Of a DNA stretch of 64,000 bases, positions 42,841-56,116 are shown piece by piece. Source of the stretch: Pseudomonas oryzihabitans (GTDB lineage: Bacteria > Pseudomonadota > Gammaproteobacteria > Pseudomonadales > Pseudomonadaceae); assembly GCF_007665395.1 (NCBI RefSeq), contig NZ_VDND01000016.1, positions 43,219 through 107,218 of the forward strand. The letters run 5' to 3'. Position 1 is the stretch's first letter. Each line of letters begins with the position of its first letter. The notes under the pieces were generated by a model. That model saw nothing but the letters and a program-made list of their open reading frames with translations, was not told the origin of the DNA and made no database searches. The translations under genes were made by a program, and so were the position numbers.

Positions 42841-43797
42841 ATGCAAAAATCCAATAACCCGGCAGCGCGTCTCGACTGGGACGATCTCAGGTTCTTCCTC
42901 GAGGTCGCCCGTACCCAGAAGGCCAGCAGTGCCGCCCGGCGGCTGGGGGTCGACTACACTACCGTCTCCCGGCGCATCGCCGCGCTGGAGAAGGCCCTGG
43001 GGGCGCTGCTGTTCGAGAAGTCGCGCAGCACCGGCTTCAGCCTCACCATGGAAGGGCAGCGCCTGCTGGTGCACGCCGAAACCCTGGAGAGCACCCTGCA
43101 GACCGCCTGCGAGCAGCTGTCGGACACCCACCTGGCGCCCTCCGGCCAGGTGCGCATCGGGGCCACCGAAGGCTTCGGCAGCTATTTCATCGCGCCCCAG
43201 TTGAGCTTCTTCCAGGAACGCTATCCGGGCATCGCCCTGGATGTGCTGCCGGTGCCGCACTTCGTCAACCTGTCGCGCCGCGAAGCCGACATCGCCATCA
43301 CCCTGGAACGCCCCGAGCGCGGCCCCTACGTCTGCCGCAAGCTTTGCGACTACCGCCTGCGCCTCTATGCCACCGCGGACTACCTGGCGAGCCATCCGCC
43401 CATCGCCGGGCTCGCGGACCTGCAGCGCCACAGCTTCATCACCTACGTCGACGATCTCGCCTTCAGCCCGGAGCTGCTCTACCTGGAACGCATCCTGCCC
43501 GAGGCCAGTAGCGGTCTGCGCAGCACCAGCGTGATCGCCCAATACCAGGCCGCGCTCCGCGGCCACGCCCTGGCGATCCTGCCGTGTTTCGTCGCCGAGC
43601 CCGATGCGCGCCTGGTGGCGCTGCTGCCGGAGCAGATCCAGATCACCCGGCACTTCTGGCTCTATTATCGCGAGGACCTGCGCCGGCTGCGCCGCATCAC
43701 CCTGGTCACCGACTACCTGCGCGCCTGCACCGACGCCAATCGCGACTTCCTGCTCGGCGAAACCCGCACGCCGAGCTGGGGCTGGCCCGAGAGTTGA
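42841..43797 (+). CDS. LysR family regulator, divergent from the valine operon
   Basis: 318 residues. N-terminal helix-turn-helix (about 10-70) is seen in LRFFLEVARTQKASSAARRL and TTVSRRIAALEKALGALLFE; the C-terminal part is a periplasmic-binding-like ligand domain with the VRIGATEGFGSYFIAPQLSFF start. It is divergent from acs, 208 bases apart, where it should bind. In P. aeruginosa mmsAB is controlled by the AraC-type MmsR, so a LysR here is a different solution. Ligand not evident. No strong ribosome-binding site at the chosen ATG. Confidence 0.85.
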   Translation: MQKSNNPAARLDWDDLRFFLEVARTQKASSAARRLGVDYTTVSRRIAALEKALGALLFEKSRSTGFSLTMEGQRLLVHAETLESTLQTACEQLSDTHLAPSGQVRIGATEGFGSYFIAPQLSFFQERYPGIALDVLPVPHFVNLSRREADIAITLERPERGPYVCRKLCDYRLRLYATADYLASHPPIAGLADLQRHSFITYVDDLAFSPELLYLERILPEASSGLRSTSVIAQYQAALRGHALAILPCFVAEPDARLVALLPEQIQITRHFWLYYREDLRRLRRITLVTDYLRACTDANRDFLLGETRTPSWGWPES

Positions 43798-43895
43798 CGG
43801 CCGTCACCGACCGGTCGGGCACCCCTGAACCACGCCGGGGTCTCAGAGCTGTCGGTCGTCCGTCGACGGCCTCCAGTGAACAGATGGGAACGGCA

Positions 43896-44342
43896 ATGGA
43901 ACGATATCAGGCATTGAGTCAGGCGCTGAGCAAGGCAGCCGAACGTGAGGAAGCCTACTGGCAGGAACTGGAGCGCCGCCTGCATGAATTGCCGGATTGC
44001 TTCACCCGCTACCTGGGGCTCACCCCCGCGGACCAGGTGGACGCCGGCCTGGGGCTGGAAAAGCGCGTCGATGGCAACATCGTTCGCGAGATGGAAGTCT
44101 ATGCCCGCTATGACCTCACGGTGATCGTCGATGACGTGGCCGGGAATCCCCAGACCTTCGCCGTCGGCCTATCCTTCTTCTATACCAACGAGCATTTCGT
44201 GCTGAAGGAACGCGAAGGTGAATTCTCCGTCACCCTCGAACCCCAGGACGATCCCGATCGCTTCTGGGATGAGGGCTGCCGCGAGATCTACGACTCCCTG
44301 GCGCGCCGCATCCGCAGCAAGACGCTGCCCGCCATCGACTAG
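43896..44342 (+). CDS. conserved hypothetical protein
   Basis: 148 residues, mostly helical at the N terminus (MERYQALSQALSKAAEREEA) with an acidic C-terminal half (LEPQDDPDRFWDEGCREIYD). No known domain recognised, no signal peptide or membrane helix. The ATG at 43896 has GGGAA six bases upstream; another in-frame ATG lies at 43884. It is about 100 bases after the LysR gene on the same strand and may be transcribed with it or from its own promoter. Confidence 0.55.
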   Translation: MERYQALSQALSKAAEREEAYWQELERRLHELPDCFTRYLGLTPADQVDAGLGLEKRVDGNIVREMEVYARYDLTVIVDDVAGNPQTFAVGLSFFYTNEHFVLKEREGEFSVTLEPQDDPDRFWDEGCREIYDSLARRIRSKTLPAID

Positions 44343-44370
44343 CGCGGGCAGTCCGGGATGACCCCCCCCG

Positions 44371-45321
44371 TCAGACGGGGGTCACCAGAGCGCCGTTGGC
44401 GAAATAGCCCTCGACGTTGGCCAGCACCAAGTCGGCCATGGCCTGGCGTGTCTCCCGGGTGCCGCTGCCGAGGTGCGGGGTGAGGACCACGTTGTCCAGC
44501 GCCAGCAGTGCCTCGGGAACCGCGGGTTCGTCGGCGAAGACATCCAGTCCGGCACCGCCCAGGGCGCCGGTGCACAGGGCTTCCACCAGGGCCGGCTCGT
44601 CCACCACGCTGCCCCGGGCGATATTGATGAGATAGCCTTGCGGGCCCAGCGCCGCGAGGATCCGCGCATCCACCAGGCCGTCGGTGGCCGGTCCGCCGGG
44701 CAGCGACAACACCAGGAAGTCCGCGGCCCTGGCCAGGGCCTCGAGGTCGGCTTCGTAGCGGTAGGGCACGCCGGGCTGCGGCTGGCGCCCATGGTAGGCC
44801 ACCTCCATGCCGAAGGCCGTGACCCTATGCGCGATGGCCTTGCCGATGTTGCCCAGGCCGACGATGCCGCAGGTCTTGCCGGCCAGTCGCGAGGTCAGCG
44901 GAAACTTGCCCTGGCGCCAGTCGCCGCGGCGCACGAAACGATCCGCGGCGCTGATGCCCCTGGCCACGTCGATCAGCAGGGCGAAGGCGGTATCGGCCAC
45001 GCAGTCGTCGAGCACGCCCGGGGTGTTGCTGACCACCACGCCCAGGTCCCGCGCGGTGGCGATGTCGATGCTGTCGTAGCCGACCCCGAAGCTGAACACG
45101 GCCTTGAGGCCGGGGAGGGCGCTCATCAGGTCACGGGTCGCCCCGTGCACCCCCGAGGTCACCAGGGCCGCGACAGCCGCGCCGCGCTCGGCGAGCAGCG
45201 CGGCGCGATCAGGCGCCTCCCACAGGCGCAGGACGTCGTAACGCGCGGCCAGGGCCTCCTGCAGCGCTGGTAACAGGGGACCCACTTGCAACAAGACGGG
45301 ACGGTGAGGCTGTGCGGACAT
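44371..45321 (-). CDS. 2-hydroxyacid dehydrogenase (glyoxylate/hydroxypyruvate reductase type)
   Basis: 316 residues of the D-isomer-specific family. The NAD motif GIVGLGNIGKAIAHRV and the catalytic triad (Arg in NIARGSVVDE, Glu in DVFADEP, His in LTPHLGSGT) are intact. The ATG at 45321 has AGGAGT upstream. Likely substrates are glyoxylate and hydroxypyruvate or 2-ketogluconate; the sequence does not decide. It lies 56 bases from the Nramp-related gene on the same strand. Confidence 0.87.
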   Translation of the reverse strand: MSAQPHRPVLLQVGPLLPALQEALAARYDVLRLWEAPDRAALLAERGAAVAALVTSGVHGATRDLMSALPGLKAVFSFGVGYDSIDIATARDLGVVVSNTPGVLDDCVADTAFALLIDVARGISAADRFVRRGDWRQGKFPLTSRLAGKTCGIVGLGNIGKAIAHRVTAFGMEVAYHGRQPQPGVPYRYEADLEALARAADFLVLSLPGGPATDGLVDARILAALGPQGYLINIARGSVVDEPALVEALCTGALGGAGLDVFADEPAVPEALLALDNVVLTPHLGSGTRETRQAMADLVLANVEGYFANGALVTPV

Positions 45322-45376
45322 TTCCAGACTCCTTGAGTGGGATGGGCGCACGCTCCGCCCATCCGGTGATGGATCC

Positions 45377-46684
45377 TCAGCCCAGCAACTGCATGCCCAG
45401 CTGGATGGCGACCCAGATCGCCAGCAGCGTGGCGAAGCCGAGCGCCAGGTTCTCGAACCAGTTGTTGCGGTATTCGTCACCCAGCAGCGACTTCTGGTTG
45501 GACATGATCAGCAGCCCCAGGGAGATCACTGGCAAGCCGACGATGTTCAGCGCATTCACCCCGAAGGTCAGGGTGACGAAGTCGGGCATGCCCGGCAGCG
45601 ACCAGACCAGCGGGGTCACCAGGATGAAGAGCATGAACCACTTGTGCAGCGGATCCTTGTGGAAGGTCTTGCCATAGCGTTCGCGGCGCTCCGGACGGAT
45701 GTGCTGCAGGGCATCGGTGATCAGCATGGGGAAGGCGGTGGTCTTGCCCACCACGCTGGCGAACAGGGTGGCGAACACCCCGGTGAAGAAGATCAGCCAG
45801 CCCCCCGACCCGAAGAACAGCTCCAGCGCCGCGCCCAAGTCGTTCAGGGTGTTCACCTGCAAGCCGTTGGGTCTGAGGATCTCCACCCCGACCACCCAGA
45901 TGGCCAGGTTGATGACGATGCCGACGACCACCGCGAAGAGCAGGTCGTTACGCTGGATGCGCTTGTGCTCCGGACCGGTCCAGCCCTTTTCCTTCATCAC
46001 ATAGGGATGCACGAAGTTGGCGATGGAACCGGCCACGGCACCGATCACCGACACCGCCACCAGCAGGGCACCGTGTACCCCTTCGTCCGGCGGGATGCTG
46101 AAGCCGATGGTGCCGCGCAGGATGCCGCCCAGGTCCGGGCCCGACATCAGCGCCAGGGTGATGAAGGCCAGCGTCATGATCGCCAGCAGCCCCTTCATCA
46201 CCCCTTCGATCAGGCCGTAGAAGTTGCGCCCCACCAGCAGCCAGACCGCGATCACCACGGCCACCGAGCAGAGCAGCGGCTGGTCGAGGTGCAGCAGGGT
46301 GGCCAGGGCCTCGCCGGCGCCCTTGAGCATGTAGGCGTTGGTCAGGTGCCCCATGATCAGCGCATAGCCGAGCATGAACCAGGCGAACAGCGGATGCAGC
46401 TGGGCATAGCCTTCGAGAATCGACATGCCGCGGTTATTGCACAGCTGGAAGCGGGCGATGATGTTGACGATGAGAAAGCGCAGCAGCAGGGAGACCGCCA
46501 GCACCCACATCATGGCGTAGCCGTAGTTGGCCCCGGCCACCGAGGAGGTGATGAGGTCGCCGGCGCCCAGCCAGGACAGCACCGCGATGATGCCGGGGCC
46601 GAGCAGCTTGGCCATCCGGCGCAGGCCCGAACGGGATTCGCGGGCGGCGGGTACGGGTTTTTCGACGGAACCGGAACGCTCCAT
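45377..46684 (-). CDS. Nramp-related transporter with non-canonical metal motif
   Basis: 435 residues with about eleven membrane helices. The overall arrangement is Nramp-like (LLGPGIIAVLSWLGAGDLIT at the first helix). The usual metal-binding DPGN is replaced by GAGDL, and the helix-6 MPH by IANFVHP. Relatives without DPGN have been found to carry Mg2+ or other substrates, so Mn2+/Fe2+ uptake should not be assumed. The ATG at 46684 has AGGAG nine bases upstream. It is divergent from tig. Confidence 0.8.
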   Translation of the reverse strand: MERSGSVEKPVPAARESRSGLRRMAKLLGPGIIAVLSWLGAGDLITSSVAGANYGYAMMWVLAVSLLLRFLIVNIIARFQLCNNRGMSILEGYAQLHPLFAWFMLGYALIMGHLTNAYMLKGAGEALATLLHLDQPLLCSVAVVIAVWLLVGRNFYGLIEGVMKGLLAIMTLAFITLALMSGPDLGGILRGTIGFSIPPDEGVHGALLVAVSVIGAVAGSIANFVHPYVMKEKGWTGPEHKRIQRNDLLFAVVVGIVINLAIWVVGVEILRPNGLQVNTLNDLGAALELFFGSGGWLIFFTGVFATLFASVVGKTTAFPMLITDALQHIRPERRERYGKTFHKDPLHKWFMLFILVTPLVWSLPGMPDFVTLTFGVNALNIVGLPVISLGLLIMSNQKSLLGDEYRNNWFENLALGFATLLAIWVAIQLGMQLLG

Positions 46685-46795
46685 GGGGCCATTCTCCTAA
46701 CGATTGTTATTGTTGTGCATCCAGGCCATTGGCCTTGGCGTTAGCTTGCCCTTTCAGGGTTTAGCACTACATATGACGTCGTACAACATAGGGCA

Positions 46796-46812
46796 GGCAA
46801 CAAAATGTTGCC
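46796..46812. promoter_or_regulatory. 17-base inverted repeat in the transporter/tig intergenic region
   Basis: GGCAACA and TGTTGCC are exact inverted complements around AAA, 112 bases before the transporter start on its minus-strand side. A second partial dyad (ATATGACGTCGTACAAC, about 46771-46787) lies between. These could bind a dimeric regulator of the transporter. Confidence 0.35.
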
Positions 46813-46873
46813 TTTGGTCCGGTGCGACGAAGGCGCGTCGGCGGCCGCCGTACGTATGGCTGGTTCGTGCCAG

Positions 46874-46902
46874 GTGACTTCGCTTGCGACTCTCTCTAGA
46901 AT
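46874..46902 (+). promoter_or_regulatory. sigma-70 promoter of tig
   Basis: GTGACT (46874-46879) and TAGAAT (46897-46902) with 17 bases between, 62 bases before the trigger factor ATG. Confidence 0.55.
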
Positions 46903-46963
46903 GGTTGCCCTTGATTCTGGGGGGTCGGGTTGCCGGCCCGTTCTTGTGCCACGAGGAATATCC

Positions 46964-48274
46964 ATGCAAGTTTCCGTTGAAAACACCTCCGCTCTCGAGC
47001 GTCGCATGACCATTGGCGTGCCGGCCGAGCGTATCGAAACCGAAGTGAACAAGCGTCTGCAGCAGACTGCACGGCGTGCCAAGGTTCCCGGTTTCCGCCC
47101 GGGCAAGGTACCCATGAGCGTCATCCGCCAGCGCTACGAGGCCTCGGCTCGTCAGGAAGCCTTGGGTGATCTCATTCAGGAAACCTTCTACGAAGCCGTC
47201 GTCGAGCAGAAGCTCAACCCGGCTGGCGCCCCCGCCGTCGAACCCAAGGTGTTCGAAAAGGGCAAGGATCTGGAATACGTCGCCACCTTCGAAGTCTTCC
47301 CCGAGTTCGAAGTCAAGGGCCTGGACGGCATCGAGATCGAGCGCCAGGACTCCAGCGTCGAAGACGCCGACATCGACAAGATGCTCGACGTGCTGCGCAA
47401 GCAGGGCACCCGCTACGAAGCCGTCGACCGCGCGGCCGCCACTGACGACCAGGTCACCATCGATTTCGTCGGCACCCAGGACGGCGAAGCCTTCGCCGGC
47501 GGTTCCGCCGAAGGCACCAAGCTGGTGCTGGGCTCCGGCCGCATGATCCCCGGCTTCGAAGACGGCCTGGTCGGCGCCAAGGCCGGTGACGAGCGCGTGC
47601 TCGACCTGACCTTCCCCGAGGACTACCAGAACCTGGACCTGGCCGGCAAGGCCGCCCAGTTCAAGGTCACCGTCAAGGAAGTGGCCGCTCCCGAGCTGCC
47701 CGAGCTGAACGAAGCCTTCTTCAAGCAGTTCGGCGTGGAAGAGACCACCGTCGAGGGTTTCCGCGCCGAAGTGCGCAAGAACATGGAGCGCGAACTGCGC
47801 CAGGCGCTGAAGACCAAGGTCAAGAACCAGGTCATGGACGGTCTGCTGGCCGCCAACCAGATCGACGTGCCGGCTGCCCTGATCAGCAACGAAGTGGATC
47901 GCCTGCGCGTCCAGGCCGTCCAGCAGTTCGGTGGCAACATCCAGCCCGACCAGCTGCCGGCCGAGCTGTTCACCGAGCAGGCCAAGCGCCGCGTGCTGCT
48001 GGGCCTGATCATCGCCGAGATGGTCAAGCAGTTCGAGCTCAAGCCCGATGACACCCGCGTTCGCGAGCTGATCGAGGAAATGGCGGCGGCCTACCAGGAG
48101 CCCGAGCAGGTAGTGAAGTGGTACTACCAGAACGAGCAGCAACTGAACGAAGTGCGTTCGGTTGTACTGGAAGAACAAGTCGTGGATACTGTCCTCAAGC
48201 AGGCAAAAGTCACCGACAAGCAGGTCTCCTACGAGGACGCGGTCAAACCGGCCGAGGCTCCGCAAGCAGCCTGA
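46964..48274 (+). CDS. tig: trigger factor, ribosome-associated chaperone
   Basis: 436 residues: N-terminal ribosome-binding domain with signature GFRPGKVP, the FKBP-like PPIase domain (about 150-245, DDQVTIDFVGTQDGEAFAGG), then the C-terminal chaperone arms. It meets nascent chains at the exit tunnel. ATG at 46964 (MQVSVENTSAL) with GAGGAA upstream; a longer open frame is rejected. The following hairpin terminates much of its transcription before clpP. Confidence 0.96.
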   Translation: MQVSVENTSALERRMTIGVPAERIETEVNKRLQQTARRAKVPGFRPGKVPMSVIRQRYEASARQEALGDLIQETFYEAVVEQKLNPAGAPAVEPKVFEKGKDLEYVATFEVFPEFEVKGLDGIEIERQDSSVEDADIDKMLDVLRKQGTRYEAVDRAAATDDQVTIDFVGTQDGEAFAGGSAEGTKLVLGSGRMIPGFEDGLVGAKAGDERVLDLTFPEDYQNLDLAGKAAQFKVTVKEVAAPELPELNEAFFKQFGVEETTVEGFRAEVRKNMERELRQALKTKVKNQVMDGLLAANQIDVPAALISNEVDRLRVQAVQQFGGNIQPDQLPAELFTEQAKRRVLLGLIIAEMVKQFELKPDDTRVRELIEEMAAAYQEPEQVVKWYYQNEQQLNEVRSVVLEEQVVDTVLKQAKVTDKQVSYEDAVKPAEAPQAA

Positions 48275-48294
48275 TCTGCCTCAAGTTGCTCGTT

Positions 48295-48330
48295 CACTTA
48301 AGCCAGCCTCGTGCTGGCTTAAGTGTTTTT
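48295..48330 (+). terminator. rho-independent terminator between tig and clpP
   Basis: CACTTAAGCCAGC (48295-48307) pairs perfectly with GCTGGCTTAAGTG (48313-48325), a CTCGT loop between them, followed by TTTTT. Confidence 0.9.
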
Positions 48331-48364
48331 GACAGGTCATCCAGATAGGGAGCTAGTGCAGGAC

Positions 48365-49006
<642 letters not shown>

Positions 49007-49019
49007 CCCCGCCTCGACC

Positions 49020-49050
49020 ACCTGCCCAGACGCCGGTCGTTTGGGCAGGT
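49020..49050 (+). other. stem-loop between clpP and clpX
   Basis: ACCTGCCCA (49020-49028) pairs with TGGGCAGGT (49042-49050), with a G-T pair and three more pairs inside around CCGGT. No U-tract follows, so it may be a processing or partial termination element. Confidence 0.4.
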
Positions 49051-49116
49051 AGGCTTGAAAAACCGTGCAATTGGCTCCATCTTGTTGATGTAAGCACATT
49101 CCATTGGATCGATCGA

Positions 49117-50397
<1,281 letters not shown>

Positions 50398-50398
50398 C

Positions 50399-50421
50399 AA
50401 AAGGGGCTTCGGCCCCTTTTT
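50399..50421 (+). terminator. rho-independent terminator of clpX
   Basis: AAAAGGGGC and GCCCCTTTT (50399-50407 and 50412-50420) closed by a cUUCGg tetraloop, with further T. Confidence 0.9.
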
Positions 50422-50434
50422 CATTTCAGCGACG

Positions 50435-50463
50435 GTTGTATTTTGCGGCGGCCAACCTCATGT
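50435..50463 (+). promoter_or_regulatory. heat-shock (sigma-32) type promoter for lon
   Basis: GTTGTA (50435-50440) and CCTCATGT (50456-50463) with 15 bases between approximate the sigma-32 consensus CTTGAA-N13-15-CCCCATNT, just before lon. Lon is a classic heat-shock protein; the match is imperfect. Confidence 0.45.
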
Positions 50464-50523
50464 TAGAGAAAACCGAGGCCTGAACCGCATCTGCGGCCGA
50501 TTATTTGCCGAGACCTGTACACC

Positions 50524-52920
<2,397 letters not shown>

Positions 52921-53005
52921 CGGCGCCCCTGGGCTTGATGGGCGGATCGCCAGGCTAGGTTGCTGGTGCCCGCCATCCTGCTGGATGCAAGGTCCTTGAT
53001 CGACG

Positions 53006-53033
53006 AAAAGGCGCATCTCGAGATGCGCCTTTT
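53006..53033. terminator. perfect 28-base palindrome, bidirectional terminator after lon
   Basis: AAAAGGCGCATCTC (53006-53019) and GAGATGCGCCTTTT (53020-53033) are exact inverted complements, with A- and T-tracts on the two sides. It lies 85 bases after lon. Confidence 0.8.
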
Positions 53034-53093
53034 CGCTATTTGCTATTCGACGAATTCGCCATGGCCGGTCCGGCCACAGCTCGTGGGGGGAAC

Positions 53094-54950
53094 ATGCTAC
53101 AAAACATCAGGGACCGTTCGCAGGGATGGATTGCCAAAGTCATCATCGGATTCATCATCCTGCTGATGGCGTTGACCGGCTTCGAAGCGATCATCCGCGC
53201 GACGGGTCACCAGGGCGCGGTGGCGCTGGTCAACGGAGAGGAGATCAAGCAGACGGAGCTGGCCCAGGCGGTGGAAATGCAGCGCCGGCAGCTGCAGCAG
53301 CAACTGGGGCAAGGCTTCGATCCTGCCACGCTGGATGACCGCCTGCTGCGCGAGTCGGCGCTCAAGGCGCTGATCGACAAGCAGCTCGTGCTGCAGAGCG
53401 CCAAGGCGGATCGCTTCGCCTTTTCCGAGCAGGCGCTCGACCAGCTGATCCTCAATACCCCCGAATTCCAGACCGAAGGGCGTTTCGATCCCCAGCGCTT
53501 CGATCAGGCCGTTCGCCAGATGAACTACAACCGCCTGCAGTTCCGCGATCTGCTGCGGGACGAGATGCTGATTGGCCAACTGCGTGCCGGTATGGTCGGC
53601 AGCAACTTCGTCACCGATGCCGACATCGAGGCCTTCGCTGCGCTCGAGCGGCAGACCCGGGACTTCGCCATCCGTACCGTCAAGGCGTCGCCGGCCGGCA
53701 TCACGCCGACCCAGGATGAGATCCAGGCCTACTACGACGGCCACAAGAACGCCTTCATGACCCCCGAGCAGGTGGTCATCGATTACGTCGAGCTGAAGAA
53801 GGATGCCTTCCTGGCCAAGGCCAAGGTCGACGAAAGCCGCCTGCAGGCCGCCTACAAGTCCGAGATCGCCAACCTGTCGGAGCAGCGTGACGCGGCGCAT
53901 ATCCTCATCGAGGTCAACGACAAGCAGAACGACGACCAGGCCAAGGCCAAGATCCAGCAAATCCAGGAGCGCCTGAGCAAGGGTGAAGACTTCGCCAAGC
54001 TCGCCAAGGAGTTCTCCCAGGATCCGGGTTCGGCGGCCAATGGCGGTGACCTCGGCTTCGCCGGCCGGGGTGTCTATGACCCGGCGTTCGAAGAAGCGCT
54101 GTATGCCCTGGCCCCGCAGCAGGTGTCCGCGCCGGTGCGCACCAGCTTCGGCTGGCACCTGATCAAGCTGCAAGGCGTCCAGGCACCGGAAGTGCCTACC
54201 CTGGCCAGCGTGCGTCCGCGCCTGGAGCAGCAGCTCAAGGCGGAAGAGGCCGATCGCCTGTTCGTGGAAGCGGGTCGCAAGCTGGAAAGCTCCGCCTATG
54301 AAGCCTCCGACCTGAGCCAGCCGGCCCAGGAGCAGGGCCTGCAGGTCAAGACCAGCGCGCCCTTCGGTCGTGAAGGAGGCGAGGGCCTCACCGCCAATCG
54401 CCAGGTGATAGAGGCGGCCTTCAGCGATGACGTGCTGCGCAATGGCGCCAACAGCGCTGCGCTGCAACTGGATCCGGAAACCCTGGTGGTGCTCCGTGAC
54501 AAGGAGCACCGCACGCCCCAGCTGCAACCGCTGGAGCAGGTCAAGAACGAGATCGTCACCCGGCTGACCCAGGAAAAGGCCGCAGCCGTGGCCAAGCAGG
54601 CCGGTGAACAGCAGCTCAAGACCCTGCGCGACGGCGGCAAGGCCGCGGCAGGCGACTGGCGCACCGTCGAGGCCGCCACCCGCAACCAGGAGGGCGTCGA
54701 TCCCCAGGTACTGCAGGCGGTATTCCGCATGGCCAAGCCGGAAGGTGACAAGCCATCCTATGCGGGGATCAGCCTGCAGAACGGTGACTTCGTCCTACTG
54801 CGCCTGCAAGGCGTAGCGGTGCCCAAGGAAGCCCTGAGCGCCGAGGACAAGGCCCTGTATCGCCGCTACCTGGCGTCGCGGGCGGGACAGGTGGACTTCG
54901 CGGCCTATCGTCGTGCCCTGGATGCCAAGGCCGAGATCAAGCATCTCTGA
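53094..54950 (+). CDS. ppiD: periplasmic chaperone and PPIase PpiD
   Basis: 618 residues anchored by one N-terminal membrane helix (VIIGFIILLMALTGFEAII, about residues 16-34), the rest periplasmic. The parvulin domain (about 260-365) contains the family pattern DAAHILIEV, then FSQDPGSAANGGDLGFAGRG and SFGWHLIKL. It helps newly translocated outer-membrane proteins fold at the Sec translocon. ATG at 53094 with GGGG upstream; longer in-frame start at 53040 rejected because it places residues before the helix. Confidence 0.93.
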   Translation: MLQNIRDRSQGWIAKVIIGFIILLMALTGFEAIIRATGHQGAVALVNGEEIKQTELAQAVEMQRRQLQQQLGQGFDPATLDDRLLRESALKALIDKQLVLQSAKADRFAFSEQALDQLILNTPEFQTEGRFDPQRFDQAVRQMNYNRLQFRDLLRDEMLIGQLRAGMVGSNFVTDADIEAFAALERQTRDFAIRTVKASPAGITPTQDEIQAYYDGHKNAFMTPEQVVIDYVELKKDAFLAKAKVDESRLQAAYKSEIANLSEQRDAAHILIEVNDKQNDDQAKAKIQQIQERLSKGEDFAKLAKEFSQDPGSAANGGDLGFAGRGVYDPAFEEALYALAPQQVSAPVRTSFGWHLIKLQGVQAPEVPTLASVRPRLEQQLKAEEADRLFVEAGRKLESSAYEASDLSQPAQEQGLQVKTSAPFGREGGEGLTANRQVIEAAFSDDVLRNGANSAALQLDPETLVVLRDKEHRTPQLQPLEQVKNEIVTRLTQEKAAAVAKQAGEQQLKTLRDGGKAAAGDWRTVEAATRNQEGVDPQVLQAVFRMAKPEGDKPSYAGISLQNGDFVLLRLQGVAVPKEALSAEDKALYRRYLASRAGQVDFAAYRRALDAKAEIKHL

Positions 54951-54955
54951 TACGA

Positions 54956-54981
54956 AAAAAGCCCGGGACACCGGGCTTTTT
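54956..54981 (+). terminator. rho-independent terminator of ppiD
   Basis: AAAAAGCCCGG and CCGGGCTTTTT (54956-54966 and 54971-54981) around GACA, with T-run. Confidence 0.9.
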
Positions 54982-55031
54982 CTTGGGCGCTGGCGTTGCC
55001 TTCATGGCTCGTGAGCGGCGCTAGCGACGTT

Positions 55032-56006
55032 CTACTGAACCAGCTCCTGTTCGTCGAACAGCCCATCGAACAGCATGGTCGAGAGATAGCGTTCGCCGGA
55101 ATCCGGCAGGATGACCACGATGGTCTTGCCCTGCATTTCCGGTGTCTCTGCCAGCCGGACCGCCGCCGCCATGGCGGCCCCGCAGGAAATGCCGCAGAGG
55201 ATGCCTTCTTCGCGCATCAGCCGCTGGGCCATCAGCCTGGCCTGGTCATCGCTGACCTGCTCGACGCGGTCAACCATGGCCAGGTCCAGGTTGCGCGGGA
55301 CGAAACCCGCGCCTATGCCCTGGATCTTGTGCGGGCTGGGCTTCACCTCTTCGCCGGCGAGGGTCTGGCTGATCACCGGCGAGGTCTCCGGTTCCACCGC
55401 CACCGACAGGATCGGCTTGCCCTTGGTGTTCTTGATGAAGCGCGAGATGCCGGTGAGGGTGCCCCCGGTGCCGACACCCGCTACCAGGACGTCGATGGCG
55501 CCGTCGGTATCGTTCCAGATCTCGGGCCCGGTGGTCTTTTCATGGATGGCCGGGTTGGCGGGGTTGTCGAACTGCTGCGGCATGAAGTAGCGCCCCGGCT
55601 CGCTCTCGGCGATTTCCCGGGCCTTCTCGATGGCGCCCTTCATGCCCTTGGCCGGCTCGGTGAGCACCAGTTCCGCACCCAGCGCCTTGAGCACCTTGCG
55701 GCGTTCCAGGCTCATGGAGGCGGGCATGGTCAGCACCAGGCGATAGCCACGGGCGGCGGCGACATAGGCGAGGCCGATGCCGGTATTGCCCGAGGTGGGT
55801 TCGACCAGGCTCATGCCGGGCTTGAGCAGTCCCTTGGCTTCGGCGTCCCAGATCAGGTTGGCGCCGATGCGACACTTGACCGAATAACCCGGGTTACGCC
55901 CCTCGATCTTGGCGAGCAGGGTAACGCCCTTGGGACCGAGGCGGTTGATGTAGACCAGCGGGGTGTTGCCGATGGACTGGGCATTGTCAGCGAAGATGCG
56001 GCTCAT
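55032..56006 (-). CDS. cysK: cysteine synthase A (O-acetylserine sulfhydrylase)
   Basis: 324-residue pyridoxal-phosphate enzyme making cysteine from O-acetylserine and sulfide. The PLP Lys is Lys44 in NPGYSVKCR; the acetate/substrate loop PTSGNTGIG and the phosphate-binding GVGTGGTLTG are intact. C terminus ends LVQ. It is convergent with ppiD and divergent from the MoxR gene. It could also serve as a partner for serine acetyltransferase, not encoded here. Confidence 0.93.
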   Translation of the reverse strand: MSRIFADNAQSIGNTPLVYINRLGPKGVTLLAKIEGRNPGYSVKCRIGANLIWDAEAKGLLKPGMSLVEPTSGNTGIGLAYVAAARGYRLVLTMPASMSLERRKVLKALGAELVLTEPAKGMKGAIEKAREIAESEPGRYFMPQQFDNPANPAIHEKTTGPEIWNDTDGAIDVLVAGVGTGGTLTGISRFIKNTKGKPILSVAVEPETSPVISQTLAGEEVKPSPHKIQGIGAGFVPRNLDLAMVDRVEQVSDDQARLMAQRLMREEGILCGISCGAAMAAAVRLAETPEMQGKTIVVILPDSGERYLSTMLFDGLFDEQELVQ

Positions 56007-56116
56007 GGGATTCCCTGTACGGCGCGGAAAACTCGCAGCCTAGGCCTTGCGTCCAGTGGCGTCCAGCCCGGGCGCGGCGTGCTATCGTCTGGCGAAACAG
56101 CTGCCGAGGATCAGTG

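Noticed and set aside
48301..48364. Longer ClpP start at 48323
   Set aside because: It would begin inside the tig terminator hairpin and add 14 residues not found in the family.
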